DNA of 64,000 nucleotides, taken from positions 46,175,471 through 46,239,470 of the forward strand of contig NW_023998415.1 of assembly GCF_014805625.2 (NCBI RefSeq). The letters run 5' to 3'. Below, one piece after another: positions 14,562-26,070 of the stretch (position 1 is its first letter; each line of letters begins with the position of its first letter). A program made the position numbers and the translations under genes. The notes beneath the pieces were generated by a model. The model was not told the origin of the DNA, made no database searches, and saw only the letters and a list, made by a program, of their open reading frames with translations. The stretch is from Glossina fuscipes (lineage: Eukaryota > Arthropoda > Insecta > Diptera > Glossinidae).

Positions 14562-15000
14562 GTTCTTTTCTTGTTTCTCTGTATCGTTTCTCTTCCCATT
14601 CCTTTCCTTTCCCTTTCTTTTTCTTCTCTCTTCTTTTCTTTTTTTTTTCTTTCCTTTCTTTTCTTTTCTTTGTTTTCGTTTCTTTATTTTTCTTCTATTT
14701 TCTTTCCTTTCCTTTTCTTTCCCTCTTCTTTTCTTTTCTTTCCTTTTCTTTCCTTTTCTTTTCTTTTCTTTTCTTTCCTTTTCTTTTCTTTTCTTTTCTT
14801 TCCTTCTCTTTTCGTTTCTTTTTCTTCTCTCTTCTCTCCTCTCTTCTTTCTTTTTCTTTTCTCTGCTTTTCATTTCTTTTCCTTCCTTTCCGCCGCATTC
14901 ATTTTCGTTTCCTTTCCTGTCATTTTCTTTCCTTTTGTTTTCCCTTCTTTCTGCACTTTTCTTTCCACTCTTTTTCTTAACTTCTCCATCTCTTCTTAAC
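14562..15000. repeat. Polypyrimidine tract, about 440 bp
   Basis: The plus strand is almost pure T and C, dominated by TTTCTTTCC and TTTTCTTTTC units. It gives a 151-codon open frame rich in Phe, Ser and Leu on the plus strand and Lys/Arg/Glu frames on the minus strand. These are composition artefacts, not proteins. The strand asymmetry makes triplex (H-DNA) formation possible. Confidence 0.9.
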
Positions 15001-15869
15001 CGTCACTTTTGTCTTCTTTGCTTTCATTGCCCCTATTCCCATGTTTCCCCTGTTGATCTTTCGTTCGCTTCGATTTTTAATTTATGCCTACTGAATAGTA
15101 AAGATTTTCAACTTCTAAAAAAAGAATCAGTGCTATTTAAGCATTAAAAATTAAAAACAAAAAGGATGTAAATTTTCAATTATAGAGATAACAAAATTTT
15201 CAACAATTGTTGTTGTTCAGCACCTGAAAAGACGAAAAACAAATACTGAATGAAAATTAAATGCGAACAATAACACTGTACATCGTCACCATCATCATCA
15301 TTACATATTGCAGTTCAATCTTTAAAAAAAAAAAAGAAGAAAACGAAAACGAAATAACGGGCAAAAGTATAGATAAAATTTTAAATAAATTGTTTTTACT
15401 ATTTCTTTGAAATGAGGTCTTTTTTTAAAAAAATAATTTCAGTAGGCAGAGACTTGCTTGGAAATCTAATACGTTTATGATTTTAAAAATATTTCTAGAA
15501 GAAATGACAGCTTATATGCATAGACGCAACAAATCCAACACAGTACAGTATGTGAGTCATGATCTTTGTAAAGTTTTCAGAAAACGAAAATTTTGTAAAA
15601 ATAAAATCAGGTAAAAAAATGCGCATTCAACTTTGGCCGAGTCTTCTTTACTCAAACATCCTTTATATTAAAAGAAAAAAAAAAAAAAAAAAGGAATGAA
15701 ATTTCCAATCTTTATAGTATTGAGTGAACGTGAACTTTAACACAACTGTTTTAGGACAATTCATAGACTATATAATACAAGACGAGGAAGTTTTTGTCCC
15801 TACATCTGTTGAACGAGTTATGAGTAATGAGCAAAAGGAAAATAATGCGAGACATTTTCTTATTAATTA

Positions 15870-16010
15870 ATTTTTGCCACACGAAGTATTTTTACAACAG
15901 ACATTACGCAGATGGAGAGGCGAATATGTTCGATATCGATTCAAATGTAAATATTTTTCAAAAATTGGTTGTGTGAAGTTTCCCATGGAATGTAGCAAGC
16001 ATTTTAACAA
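15870..16010 (+). repeat. Dispersed repeat family V, copy 2
   Basis: It shares acagacattacgcagat (15,897-15,913) followed by ggagaggcga, with aattttt..cacacgaag upstream matching copy 1, and gtgtgaagtttccc downstream. It ends about 110 bp before the left end of the mariner-like element. Confidence 0.58.
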
Positions 16011-16118
16011 AACGATATTTTCCTAACGGCTCGACAGAACTGATTTAGGTAAGTTTTTCGGAGAATTTCAAAAATATATCTTTTAGAAATGATCTCAGAA
16101 AAACTATCTGTCTTAGTA

Positions 16119-16146
16119 CTACTGTGTTTAAAAAGTGAGACCATCA
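16119..16146 (+). repeat. Left terminal inverted repeat of the mariner-like element
   Basis: This end reads CTACTGTGTTTAAAAAGTGA then GACCATC. It matches the reverse complement of the right end (CACTGTTCAAAAAATAAGAC then CA) with a few substitutions and one extra base near the tip. TA precedes it at 16,117-16,118. Confidence 0.8.
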
Positions 16147-16570
16147 TTTTTTTTTTTTTTTTAAGTCCACTTATTGCCATTTTTTTTCATCGCCTTCCAA
16201 GTAGTCCTATACAATTATGCCAGAAATAGTTGTTACAGTCGATTTCCAAAATGGTCTTCACAAGGTTTTAAGTTTACAAAAAAGACAGAAGTCGCATCAA
16301 GCTAACGCAGCGGTATACGGTGGCCGTTCAACGATATGGGTTGAATTTTCAACGGAATGAGTGCTTTTGATACCAATCGAAATTTGACCCAAATATGTCT
16401 TAAAATGTTGAGGACTGATCCATTGGAAATGCCAACAACGTTATCAAGGTCCGTTATTGTTAATCTGAATCTTAGATATGTTTGAAGTAACTTTCATCGG
16501 TAAAGATTGATGATCGTTCGGGATGCTCTTCGTCTTCAACCTCTTCTCGACCTTTTTTGAACTGTCTATA

Positions 16571-16786
16571 TCAATTGGAAACATTTCTTTCCGGCAAAGT
16601 CTGCGCACCAAAGGCTCTCTGCAACTTCGCACTGAAACAAATTTCATCCCGCAACCAAAATTTAATGCAACTTCTTTGCTCTCGGAAAAAATAATTTCCG
16701 TGTCGTACAAGGCCAATCGCAACTGAAACACTAATGGCGTTTATTAGGTGAAATGTGGCCACAGATGTTGGCCACAGCGCCACCAA
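16571..16786 (-). pseudogene. Mariner transposase N-terminal fragment, open for 71 codons
   Basis: The frame opens at 16,786, upstream of the similarity. The recognisable part starts at about residue 34 with FREQRSCIKF and continues to FGAQTLPERNVSN, where it hits a stop. The family pattern here is the first helix-turn-helix of mariner transposases, which contacts the terminal inverted repeat. The next family block (K.GREEVEDEE) continues directly after the stop on the same strand, so the stop is a disabling change and not a natural end. A 96-codon frame at 16,731-16,444 overlaps it in another register. That frame carries no family motif of its own and is a by-product of the decay. Confidence 0.75.
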
Positions 16787-16820
16787 TTTAGAAAAAAATC
16801 AAATATTCGGTATTTGATAT

Positions 16821-16846
16821 ATATTGGTCTTATTTTTTGAACAGTG
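16821..16846 (-). repeat. Right terminal inverted repeat of the mariner-like element
   Basis: This end reads ATATTGGTCTTATTTTTTGA then ACAGTG and is followed by TA at 16,847-16,848. It pairs with the left end at 16,119-16,146. This is the 5' side relative to the transposase remnant. Confidence 0.8.
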
Positions 16847-18067
16847 TATTATCAGAGGCGCATGTCAATTCTAGAAGAAAAGGGTCCATTACGGTATTAA
16901 AACTGCTAACTTACTTTCATTTTAGTTAATATTTTTTTCGAAATTCAAAAAACTATTGTTCTCTTCGTTCCAACTTTCTATCGTTATAGGATATGAATTA
17001 AATGGAAATAATAACTTTCCGAAGGTTAAAGACTTTTTACATTAAACACGATTACCTTTCAATTTTTATATTAATTTGTTTTTTCTTCATTCCATTTCTA
17101 TTATCCTATGGGAATTTTTCAATAATTGTTGGTGACTACATAAAGATAAAATTGTATTAAAATTTTAGTTATAAAGCAATGACTTTTTAAATAAACGTCA
17201 TCTGCTATCTAGTAAAATAAATAAATGAACGATAAAGATAAAGATAAAGATAAACCGCTACTACTGTACATCATAAAAATTGAAACCAAATAGAAAGAGA
17301 AAGAGAAAAATTGATAAAAAATGATTCTCCAACACAATTATGACATGACATGAATGTGAAAAAAAGGAAAACAAAAAAAAAAAAAAAACGTGGTTTCGCG
17401 AGTGCATAATGATGTTACCGCGTGTGAGTGGGCTTAAGATGCCACCACAAAATCTCGTAAGCCAAAACATCAAATTACATGACATTTCAGATGGTGCTGG
17501 TAAGTGACTGTATGACTGCATGAGTTTCTCGTGTTTGTATTTCGCTGTTATTGCTGTTCGCGTGTTAGCAAACATAAACTGGTCAGAATGTCATGAACAG
17601 TTTACAGCTTGGCAGCAACGGGGCAAACATAAAAACTTAATAATTTATGCAAAAAAATATTAAAATCCAAAAAAAAAAAAATAAATAAACAAACTTAAAT
17701 GAATTTTCTTTTGTGGCCAACTTTCTCAATCATTTCAACAGTAAATTTAGCTAATGATTTATATATAAAAAAAAAAAAAATACATATACATATGTATACA
17801 TATATATGTATCACATCATTTCGTTTTTCAGTTTTACTGTTTAATTTTTTTTGTTTTTTAAGCAAACAGTGAAAGTGTAACAACGCGTTAGCAGTGATCG
17901 GTTGTCCGGTTCGGTAAATGTTTTGAATTTTGTTTTTTTTTTTTTTTTTTTTTCTTTTTTGATTGTAAACATTTATCAATTTCACAGCTTGGTTACATTA
18001 AAAAAAAAAAAAAATAATAATAAAAAAAATAAAAAAAAAAACTTAAAATAAAAACCAAAATACACAA

Positions 18068-18093
18068 ACACACACACACACACACACACACAC
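18068..18093. repeat. (CA)n microsatellite
   Basis: CA run preceded by a 60-bp poly(A)-rich stretch. Confidence 0.95.
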
Positions 18094-21000
18094 CCATACA
18101 CTAATTACAAAATTTATTATCAACCTTTTTAAATGTCGAACTCAACCAATATGCCAGCCGTTATACTCTGGTCATGTGTTGCATTAAATTAAGTTTTACT
18201 ACATTATGATTTTTACGATCATAACTCATATAAACTACTAAGATTACATAAAGTCAAGCTTTGACACATGAGCAACATGTGGCAACACAAAAATTTATCA
18301 CCACCAAACCCCCTTTTTGGGAATGATTTAAAATATAGAAAACGTATACCGAACGTATAAAGAACCAGTTGGAGAATGCGAGGGGGCGAAGTGGAATTTC
18401 CATTTTTTATAAATATGCCGAATTCTCTCTCGCATGGGATTTTTAATCTGCAATTTATAAACTTTTTTTTTTTTTTTATTTTTTTTTTTTTAACCATAAC
18501 TTCAAACAATTCAAATTAACTAATGTTTAAGCAGATAATACAACCGAACTTATGGGAAACATATCCCTCATGGTTACTATATTCCATAAACTCTTAAAGG
18601 AAGTAAGGAAGCCTGCAAAGGTCCATTAATATTGCAAAACCTTGGACACGATAAGACAGTCTGCTTGCTGAGTACCGTTAGTTATCGTAATAAATGTGAT
18701 TAGGATAACTCCGGACACTTTGAGTTGTTTTACTGCTATTACTGATATTGCAGAAGAGAATGTATAAAAAAGTAACAGTCGGAACTAAGGCAAACATACA
18801 GCCCATAAACTTACATCACTAATCTAGGGCAATAAGCACATAATCAAGCTGGCCCTCAAACGGAGTCGTTCAAGTGTTCATGTCAAGAAAAGGATGTCTT
18901 AAATTTCATTCCTAGGTAAGAACTTAACTGGTACGCCAATCGATGAGAAATGCGATCGTCCAACCTGATTTTTTGCCAGTGTCACACAGACGTAAGGTTT
19001 GAACGACATACTCGCGTGATTCAATTTTTCTATTAAAGATGTATCAGAGCCGATATTGATCAGTTTTAGAATAGAAATATAATCTTAGATTTGTTTATCG
19101 AACCGTACGGTCTTCGAATCGTATCGCTAGTGGCCATTATCGATCATATGCCCCCTCGCGCGATGGACTAAAGAACTAAAGTATAGTTCAACATTACATC
19201 GCCGGATTAGTTGCTCCAATCAAATATTTGCAAGCTATAGCCTAACGGAATCTTATTTATAAGCAAGAGAAGCGAAATATAGTTTTTGTTAAATGTATGA
19301 ATGAAAAAACGCTTAATAAATGTTTTGTTCGACATATTAATTAATTAGTTGGGTAAAGACGCATTAAAGAAAGGAGTAAGGAATGGCTCCTAGTTTGTCT
19401 TTGCTTGACATAGTGGCGCTTGATTAAGTATTTGTTCTTTGTTCTTTGTTCTTCTCAAAGTGCAATTTTTTTGCCAAACAAAGTTTGAATCGTTGAATTC
19501 CTTCTAAACAATAAATTAACGGCGTCACTGCTTTTATCATTTGCTAACTCAGTACAACTTTGACAACTTTTCTTTACCTTTAGGCCACTTTACCATTAAA
19601 CTAACATTCATGGACATAGATTTATTTAGATAAACATATGTATGCATGGAAAAATTATATTAGATTCTGTTGCTCTCTATTCTTGATCTATGGCGCTTAA
19701 GTAATTAAACTGCCAAGCAGCTTAAACCTTAGTCTGTGTTGATGTCTGGCTGACGTGCCTACAATTCGAGTAACTTGTTCCTTCGTTTATTATTTTTATT
19801 TTTTTTTTTTTCTTTATTTTTTCACCATTACTACTGGTTGACGCCGTCATCTATCTAAACCGCCATCACAAGCCAAACGAAACGACAAAAATGTGTCCTA
19901 GTTATGCTCTTAGAAATACAACACCATATGTACTACAATTGACTGAGTGACTGACTGACTGACTTACTTTGAACGGCTAACTGACTGGCCGTTTGTATTA
20001 ATCTTTAAACTAATGGCGCACGCGCGCGCACACGTCTTACCTTTAGTGGTCTTGACCACCACCGTAAAAACAACATGTTCACGTCGTTTTTCAGTTGCGT
20101 AGAATAATTATTGCATACATTAGCGCAATGTTGTTTTCGGTTGTCAGCTGTGCACTATTACCGTGCGGCTACTGTGTGTACGTGTGGCAAGGTGTGCTGG
20201 TGTCGTTTTACACAATTTTCATCTAAACAAATTTTCAAACAATATTGAATTCAATGTTTTACATAAATTTATACCAAAGAGTAAGTAATGTGTTTGAATT
20301 TTAATGGCAACTCATAAATTGTTCACTCTTTCCTTTCCTTTTTTTTTTTCTTGTGTTTTTCTTTTTGTTTTTCTTTTTGTTTTTCTTTTTCTCTTTTTTT
20401 TTTTTTTTATTTTGTTTTGTTTTTCTTTGATTTGTTTTTTCATCTCTCTTCCTCTCCCCGATTTCTTTACTTTGGCTGTAACATAATAACTCTTTACAAG
20501 TGACTGATGGCAAATCGTTGTGAATAACATTAAGTCGAAGTCATTCGCTGATGTTAATTGATGTAGAGAACCATCGACAGGGAACTCTTTTAAAATCAAT
20601 TTGATTGTTAACAAATTGCTTTTGTTAAACTGATGATGATTACTGCTTACCAGCGGTGCTCTCGACTTAATTATTTCGTAAATTGAAATAAACCAATACA
20701 ATCATCCGACACAATAATATATTATGTGTCGTTAATTGGTTGAATAATTCAGCGAGAATTTCTTGCACAAATTATTTAATACTTTAACGTGGCCTTTTCT
20801 TGCTTATTGCTATATCCCATATAGCGTTTGCCGATTGCAATATACTATAAACTGGGCTCGCATATGTATACACGTATATAGTATAGATGTGTACAAAGCA
20901 ACAATTATATCAACTATCAAAATATTACGCGTCCAAATTTTAAACTTATTTCCTAGTGTCAACACAAACTTTCTCGGTCAGTTAAGCCTATGTCAGAAGA

Positions 21001-21884
21001 AAAGAAAAAACGAAGCAAGCGCTGTTTTGCTCTTCATAACAATAACAATCACAATGTCATATCAATGTCACTCTCTGTCACTCTCTCTGTCTCTCACTTA
21101 CTCTATCTCTTTTCTCTCTCTCTCTCTCTATCTATCTTCGTCTATCTCTTCAACCAAACCATTCATGTATATATAGATATATGTCCATATAAATATCATT
21201 CTATCGTGTATAAGAAATCACTTTACCAAGACGATGATCTGGTAGCCGATGGTCACGACTTCATATTGACTCGTATGAGAAACTTATTGGCAACTGTTCA
21301 TCTTAATTTTCGAACTACATTTATAAACACCAACTGAACCAACTGAATGCATAGAAGCCAAATATCATCTTTTTATTCCACTATACCCGATACACAGTTG
21401 AAATGATAGGAAGGACTTTGTTTTTTTTTTTTTTTTTTTTGGTCACAAGCGGAATTTAGTGTATCGCATGCGCGTAAATGAAAGGATACCAAAAGCGTTA
21501 ATTTCTTCTTGCTAATTAGACACTGATGTAACATGGGTTGAGAGTACAATGTGCTTACATACAATATAGTTTTGCAGGTGTCAATTAATCAATGCATGCA
21601 AACTTATTGATTATCAAGGCAAAGGCTAATAAAAGCAGAAATTCGTAAGCGAATAGCCACCGTTTTAACAGCAACCTTGGCTGCTTTAACTTTAGTGCTA
21701 CAAAATCACGACCATGCCTTCATGTATTGCCATAGTTGCCTATATGTATGTAACGTTTACCCGGTCAATCTGTAATAATTTTTTTTTGATTACCATCATG
21801 CCTGCATATATAGACAACGTCTACTAAATGTTAATAGTCAAATATAAAATGACTCTGCATTCATTACTCCGTAGATTTTCATTA

Positions 21885-21915
<31 letters not shown>

Positions 21916-22608
21916 TTTGACACTGCTGCGGGTCTCTAGTTCGGATGCACGTACTTGTGGGTGAATTGAGTACATGTTGAAATTAAAGTTTAATAAAACG
22001 AAAAAGAAGTTTTAATATTGGGTTTTGCGTTTAAGAATTTAGAAAAAATGGACAAACGGACATACATGGTTATGTTAAATCAATGTAGAATTTGCCGCTA
22101 ATCAAGCAAAGGTTAGTTATTCGCATTATGGAATAGCGGAAAACGAAACATGGTATGGTTATTTCCAGATATTGCAAACTCAATGGCAAGAGTAACGCAC
22201 CTCTAACCTTTAGTGTTTTGGTTATGAAAACTTTCTCACAATCGCAAAGATCACGTTGTGTTGCCTTCTAAACGGCGAATACAAGCAGTGCTTTTATGGT
22301 TTTCTGTTTTTTTTTTTTGTTTTTTATTTTTTTAATTTTTCAAATATTTATTTCCTGTTTAACATCCCATTTCACGCCACCAACACCACCATCACTACCG
22401 CCAATACCGTCGTTGCAATCACAACCCGCACTAGAGACGCTAACAACTAACAACTCGGACGTCACATACAACGATATGATGGTAAAATTAATCACTTTCA
22501 TTTAGATTATCTAAATCTATATATTAATTCAACTGAAATGTTTAGCGATTTGTTAAGCAATTATTAAAATTGCTCAATAAACTTTAAGAAGGCAAATCGA
22601 GCAGAGCA

Positions 22609-22730
22609 TAAACAGCAAACAGCAAACAGCAAATAGCAAATAACAACAATAACAACAATAACAAAAATAACAAAAATAACAACAATAACAAAAGCAACAA
22701 CAATACTAAGAACAACAAAAGCAACTAAGT
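22609..22730. repeat. AACAAT/CAGCAAA degenerate repeat
   Basis: It starts with cagcaaacagcaaa units and grades into aacaataac units. It is purine- and C-only for over 100 bp. Confidence 0.85.
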
Positions 22731-22861
22731 ACTAGGCTGCAATGTGGTTAAAAAGTGTTAGCGTTAGTTTAAAGCAATGAATGAATGAATGAAAAGTACA
22801 AATACACACATATGATGCTATATAAGTAAATATATATAAAAAAAATAAAAATAAAAAATAA

Positions 22862-22892
<31 letters not shown>

Positions 22893-23058
22893 AACGTAAC
22901 AGTAACGACAACATCCAATATAATATGTGCTTTGCTTACATTTTACTATCACTAGCATTAAAGCAGATAACCAGCAACAACGTTAAGACTCTGACCGATT
23001 AAAAAAAAATGCAGGAACAAGCGCAACTATAACGTATTTATAGGTAAGCGCAAATCTA

Positions 23059-23077
23059 ACGTACGTACGTACGTATC

Positions 23078-23108
<31 letters not shown>
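23059..23108. repeat. Compound (ACGT)n(TA)n microsatellite
   Basis: Four self-complementary acgt units are followed by about 14 TA units. Both parts can form hairpins. Confidence 0.9.
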
Positions 23109-23111
<3 letters not shown>

Positions 23112-23475
23112 GTAGATATATGAACGTATGTGTGCGTGTGTATGCGTATGTTAGATTATAGATACATGGTTTGTGTGTTTAAGTAAGCTTTGGCTTGTGT
23201 GGAACTCGTGTAATATTTTCCGCAAAACAACACCATTAATAAGTAGAGATTTGCCATTGTTGTTGGGGTAACAGCAAAATAAGTGCAGCTTGTAAAACGC
23301 AACATTTATTTTCAAGATAAAAATCTAAACTAATAAATTTACGTTAAACATTCCAAGCAAACAAACAAATGAAGAGAAAAAAAAACGAAAGCAAAAAAAT
23401 TTACGGAAAAAGCTACAGACGACAATGACGACGTGGACGACGCGATCACCATGACTAGATGAGTAAATGCATGTA

Positions 23476-23516
23476 AGTGAGTGAGTAAGTGAGTGAGGGA
23501 GTGAGTGAGCGAGTGT
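23476..23516. repeat. (GTGA)n tetranucleotide repeat
   Basis: Gtga units with aagt and gcga variants. A similar array with gcga units is at 54,475-54,520. Confidence 0.85.
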
Positions 23517-23707
23517 AGGAGACAAAATTGCAAACATGCGCTTGTGCTCGGTATGCATTAAGCATGATTGTAGTATCATTGTAGCGAAATTGGATTTTGT
23601 TTGGTGTTTGTTGTTATTGCTGTTGTTGTTTCTCTTTCTTTCTCCTTTCTTCTTTGTGAGATATCAGCTGAAAAAGATTATGCGCGCATTATTTGAAGCG
23701 AACGACT

Positions 23708-23770
23708 ACCATCGCCGCCACCACCACCGTCACCGTCACCATCACCATCACCACCACCATCACCTCCATT
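23708..23770. repeat. CAC/CAT trinucleotide repeat
   Basis: The run gives a histidine-rich end to a 78-codon plus-strand frame (23,536-23,772). No other part of that frame looks like a protein, so I treat it as simple sequence. Confidence 0.85.
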
Positions 23771-23960
23771 AACGTTACTAACTGAAAAAAGACCGTTTTT
23801 TCTTCTTTGTTTTTTTTTTTTATTCTTCCCAATACAAAGAGTTATAAACCGAAAACATAACGTTTAGATATCTGCTTAAAGGATCTCGGAGGAAAATAAA
23901 ACTAGTGCAGCACTTGTGGTACATTTGCATACTCACTCGCTGGACAGCATATCTTTTTTG

Positions 23961-23991
<31 letters not shown>

Positions 23992-24180
23992 TATATCCCA
24001 GCCAACCAGTGAATGCCATTCATCCAGCATATATCCATGTATGGCATCAACTTCGTCTGCATGTCTTGCAATGGTTAAAAACATTCGGCCAGCACTCACA
24101 AGAAATTAATAAAATAAAAGCGTCACGGTTCCATGTGACGACCACCTGCAGATTTTATTGGCGTTAACATACACTTACTC

Positions 24181-24220
24181 TATAGCTCTATAGCTCTACA
24201 GCTCTATAGCTCTATAGCTT
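24181..24220. repeat. (TATAGCTC)5 octanucleotide repeat
   Basis: Five eight-base units with one T-to-C change (tacagctc), ending tatagctt. The unit contains the palindrome AGCT. Confidence 0.92.
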
Positions 24221-24633
24221 TATACCTATAGCAGCAACAACAGTAATGACAACAATAATACCAACAACAACTAGGTCTTCGTCAGAGTTTATGTGACCAC
24301 TGTAAGCATTGCGCATGCGGAACACATTTGTTAGTTAATTCAACAAGTTTTCCTTCTACCGTAGTCCAGAAAACTATGGATGCACTAACTAATGGTAAGT
24401 GAGCATATATATAAACACACACATTATTTAAACGCGTTGACCATATACAGTTGTGGCGCACTTGCTGTTAAAATATGTAGATCAACTATAGACTATAGAA
24501 AGAGTCGAGGCAAAGAAAGAAATAAAACGAAAAAAGAAAACAGAAAAAATTACATTTTAAATGCTTCCCATAGTTAGTTGGTTAGTTAGTTAGTTAGTGT
24601 TTGGGGAGGTTGCCATCATTTAAAATGCAGCCT

Positions 24634-24635
<2 letters not shown>

Positions 24636-24688
<53 letters not shown>

Positions 24689-24737
24689 GTACATGCATAC
24701 ACACACACACACAGACACACACACACACACACACACA
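24636..24737. repeat. Compound (TA)n-(CA)n microsatellite
   Basis: 24 TA units are followed after 14 bp by about 19 CA units with one ga interruption, then aaac units. Confidence 0.95.
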
Positions 24738-25640
24738 AACAAACAAACACATATTTATATATACAAACGCACAAATATTGTTCGACTGGTTCGTTTTTAT
24801 TCTCTCTTGCAATAGCTTTGAAAATATTTACTTACACCGTACCACCGCACTCAAACCAACCGATCGTCGTTTCGTTATTCGTCGCAAATGTTTTCTTTTG
24901 CTATTTAGACTGCTGCTCCTGTTGCTGCTACTGCTGTGGGTGCATATTTGTCCAAATGCTAAACGTTAAACTTTTCAACAGGTGTTTAGCTCCGATTATG
25001 GCAAATGATTTTTCAACAGCTACAGTTTTCTTATTTATAAACTTAAAAAAATGCTACAATTTGCTTATTTTTCATTTTCTTCTCTTCTCTTCTCTTTTTT
25101 TTCATTTTTTCTTTTCTTTTTTCTATTTTGCTTTTATACATCGGAAAGAAAGTCCCGTTTTTTCAGAGAAAATGTTTGTGAGAGAAATCTTCAACAATAC
25201 ATACTACAGTAAGTGTTATTAAAGTCATTATTTACAAAGACTAGGCGTAAAAATTGCTAACCTTATCTTAGTCGCTTAACAAAGTCGTTTTCGATTTATC
25301 GTAAAAATCTAGTTAATCAACTTTGAAGATCTTATTAACCGATGTCGGTAAATAAAAACGATTCTAACAGTGATAAAATAGTTTGCTGTCAGATGAAAGA
25401 ACTGTAAAGAACACCTTTACCTATCGTACTTTTCTGCCCCCACCTCCCCAAAATGTCTCTACCATAAACAGAGGTGAAGATCTTATTTATCCTTAATATG
25501 GAGAATTTAAATCTTATAGATCTTATAACTTGGTACATAACAATATTGAACATAGGTCCATATCGGCAAAAGCGTTATTATTAAAAAGCCAAGAAGAAAC
25601 TATCAAATGCAACTCTAATTTTCCAAGTACAGTCTTATAC

Positions 25641-25644
<4 letters not shown>

Positions 25645-25691
<47 letters not shown>

Positions 25692-25701
25692 NNNNNNNNN
25701 N

Positions 25702-25751
<50 letters not shown>

Positions 25752-25760
25752 CTCGCTCTC
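25645..25760. repeat. (CT)n array containing an assembly gap
   Basis: About 46 bp of CT lie before the gap and about 58 bp after it, with the right end degenerating to CTCG units. The true array length is unknown. Confidence 0.95.
25692..25701. other. Assembly gap (10 N)
   Basis: Ten unresolved bases sit inside a CT array. The round number suggests a nominal gap, so coordinates downstream may shift. Translations across it carry unknown residues and should be ignored. Confidence 0.98.
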
Positions 25761-25825
25761 GTTGAGATAAACCCACCGTCTATTATTACCATCGATTTAT
25801 AAACACTTGTTGCACTCGATCTCCG

Positions 25826-26070
25826 TCTGTCGATTTGGTTTTCTGATGTCCAACCGACAGGCCGCCATTTTTAAGATGTTTTCATAAAATTTGTTACGCC
25901 GACGTGTTTTGTCCAAAAGACTAACACTTTTGAAAATGATTCGGATTGGACCACTTTTTCGAATACTACCTTATTACAAGATGCCGTTATACGAATAACT
26001 ACATTAAACGAAGTCATGTAGGGTATCTAATACTGTACTCTGTCCCACTATAGCGTTTTTACTTGGTATT
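25826..26070 (+). repeat. Dispersed repeat family T, copy 1
   Basis: The segment begins with a short ctgtc word and includes tgaaaatgattcggattgga and ctttttcga. It ends near cactatagcgtttttacttg. The same order of words occurs at 44,280-44,550 with scattered substitutions. Both are on the plus strand. It starts right after the CT array that holds the assembly gap. Confidence 0.7.

Larger units (their letters stand above)
16119..16846 (-). mobile_element. Internally deleted mariner-like DNA transposon (dead)
   Basis: The block is bounded by diverged terminal inverted repeats, each flanked by TA, the dinucleotide that Tc1/mariner elements duplicate on insertion. The transposase remnant reads leftward on the minus strand. 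Its first part (about 16,690-16,575) contains FREQRSCIKFWLRDE. A next piece in another frame (about 16,570-16,465) contains EDEEHPERSSIFTDES. A third (about 16,455-16,345) contains DLDNVVGISNGSVLNIL followed by FRLVSKALIP. Together these match the bipartite helix-turn-helix N-terminus of mariner transposases, where GIS.GSV..IL is the second helix-turn-helix. The frame changes and stops show it is broken. Almost nothing remains of the D,D(34)D catalytic domain. A scrap near 16,206-16,183 (DYLEGDE) resembles the C-terminal YFEGD. Full mariners are about 1.3 kb, so roughly 550 bp is missing. It cannot code for an active enzyme, but with both ends present it could once have been moved in trans. 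Confidence 0.85.
16849..25644. other. Simple-sequence-rich DNA with no supported gene
   Basis: It contains many poly(A)/(T) runs, for example 17,931-17,953, 18,000-18,013 and 21,895-21,918. It also has a (gataaa) run at 17,230-17,255, a ttgttct repeat at 19,430-19,455 and the listed microsatellites. Frames of 100-137 codons at 17,261-17,575, 20,312-20,701 and 20,763-21,337 cross simple sequence and have no family features. Confidence 0.6.

Noticed and set aside
14544..14999. 151-codon Phe/Ser/Leu frame that could suggest a membrane protein
   Set aside because: It is translation of a T/C tract, with charged mirror frames on the other strand.
23536..23772. Frame ending in a histidine-rich tail
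   Set aside because: The tail is a CAC/CAT repeat, and the rest is not recognised.
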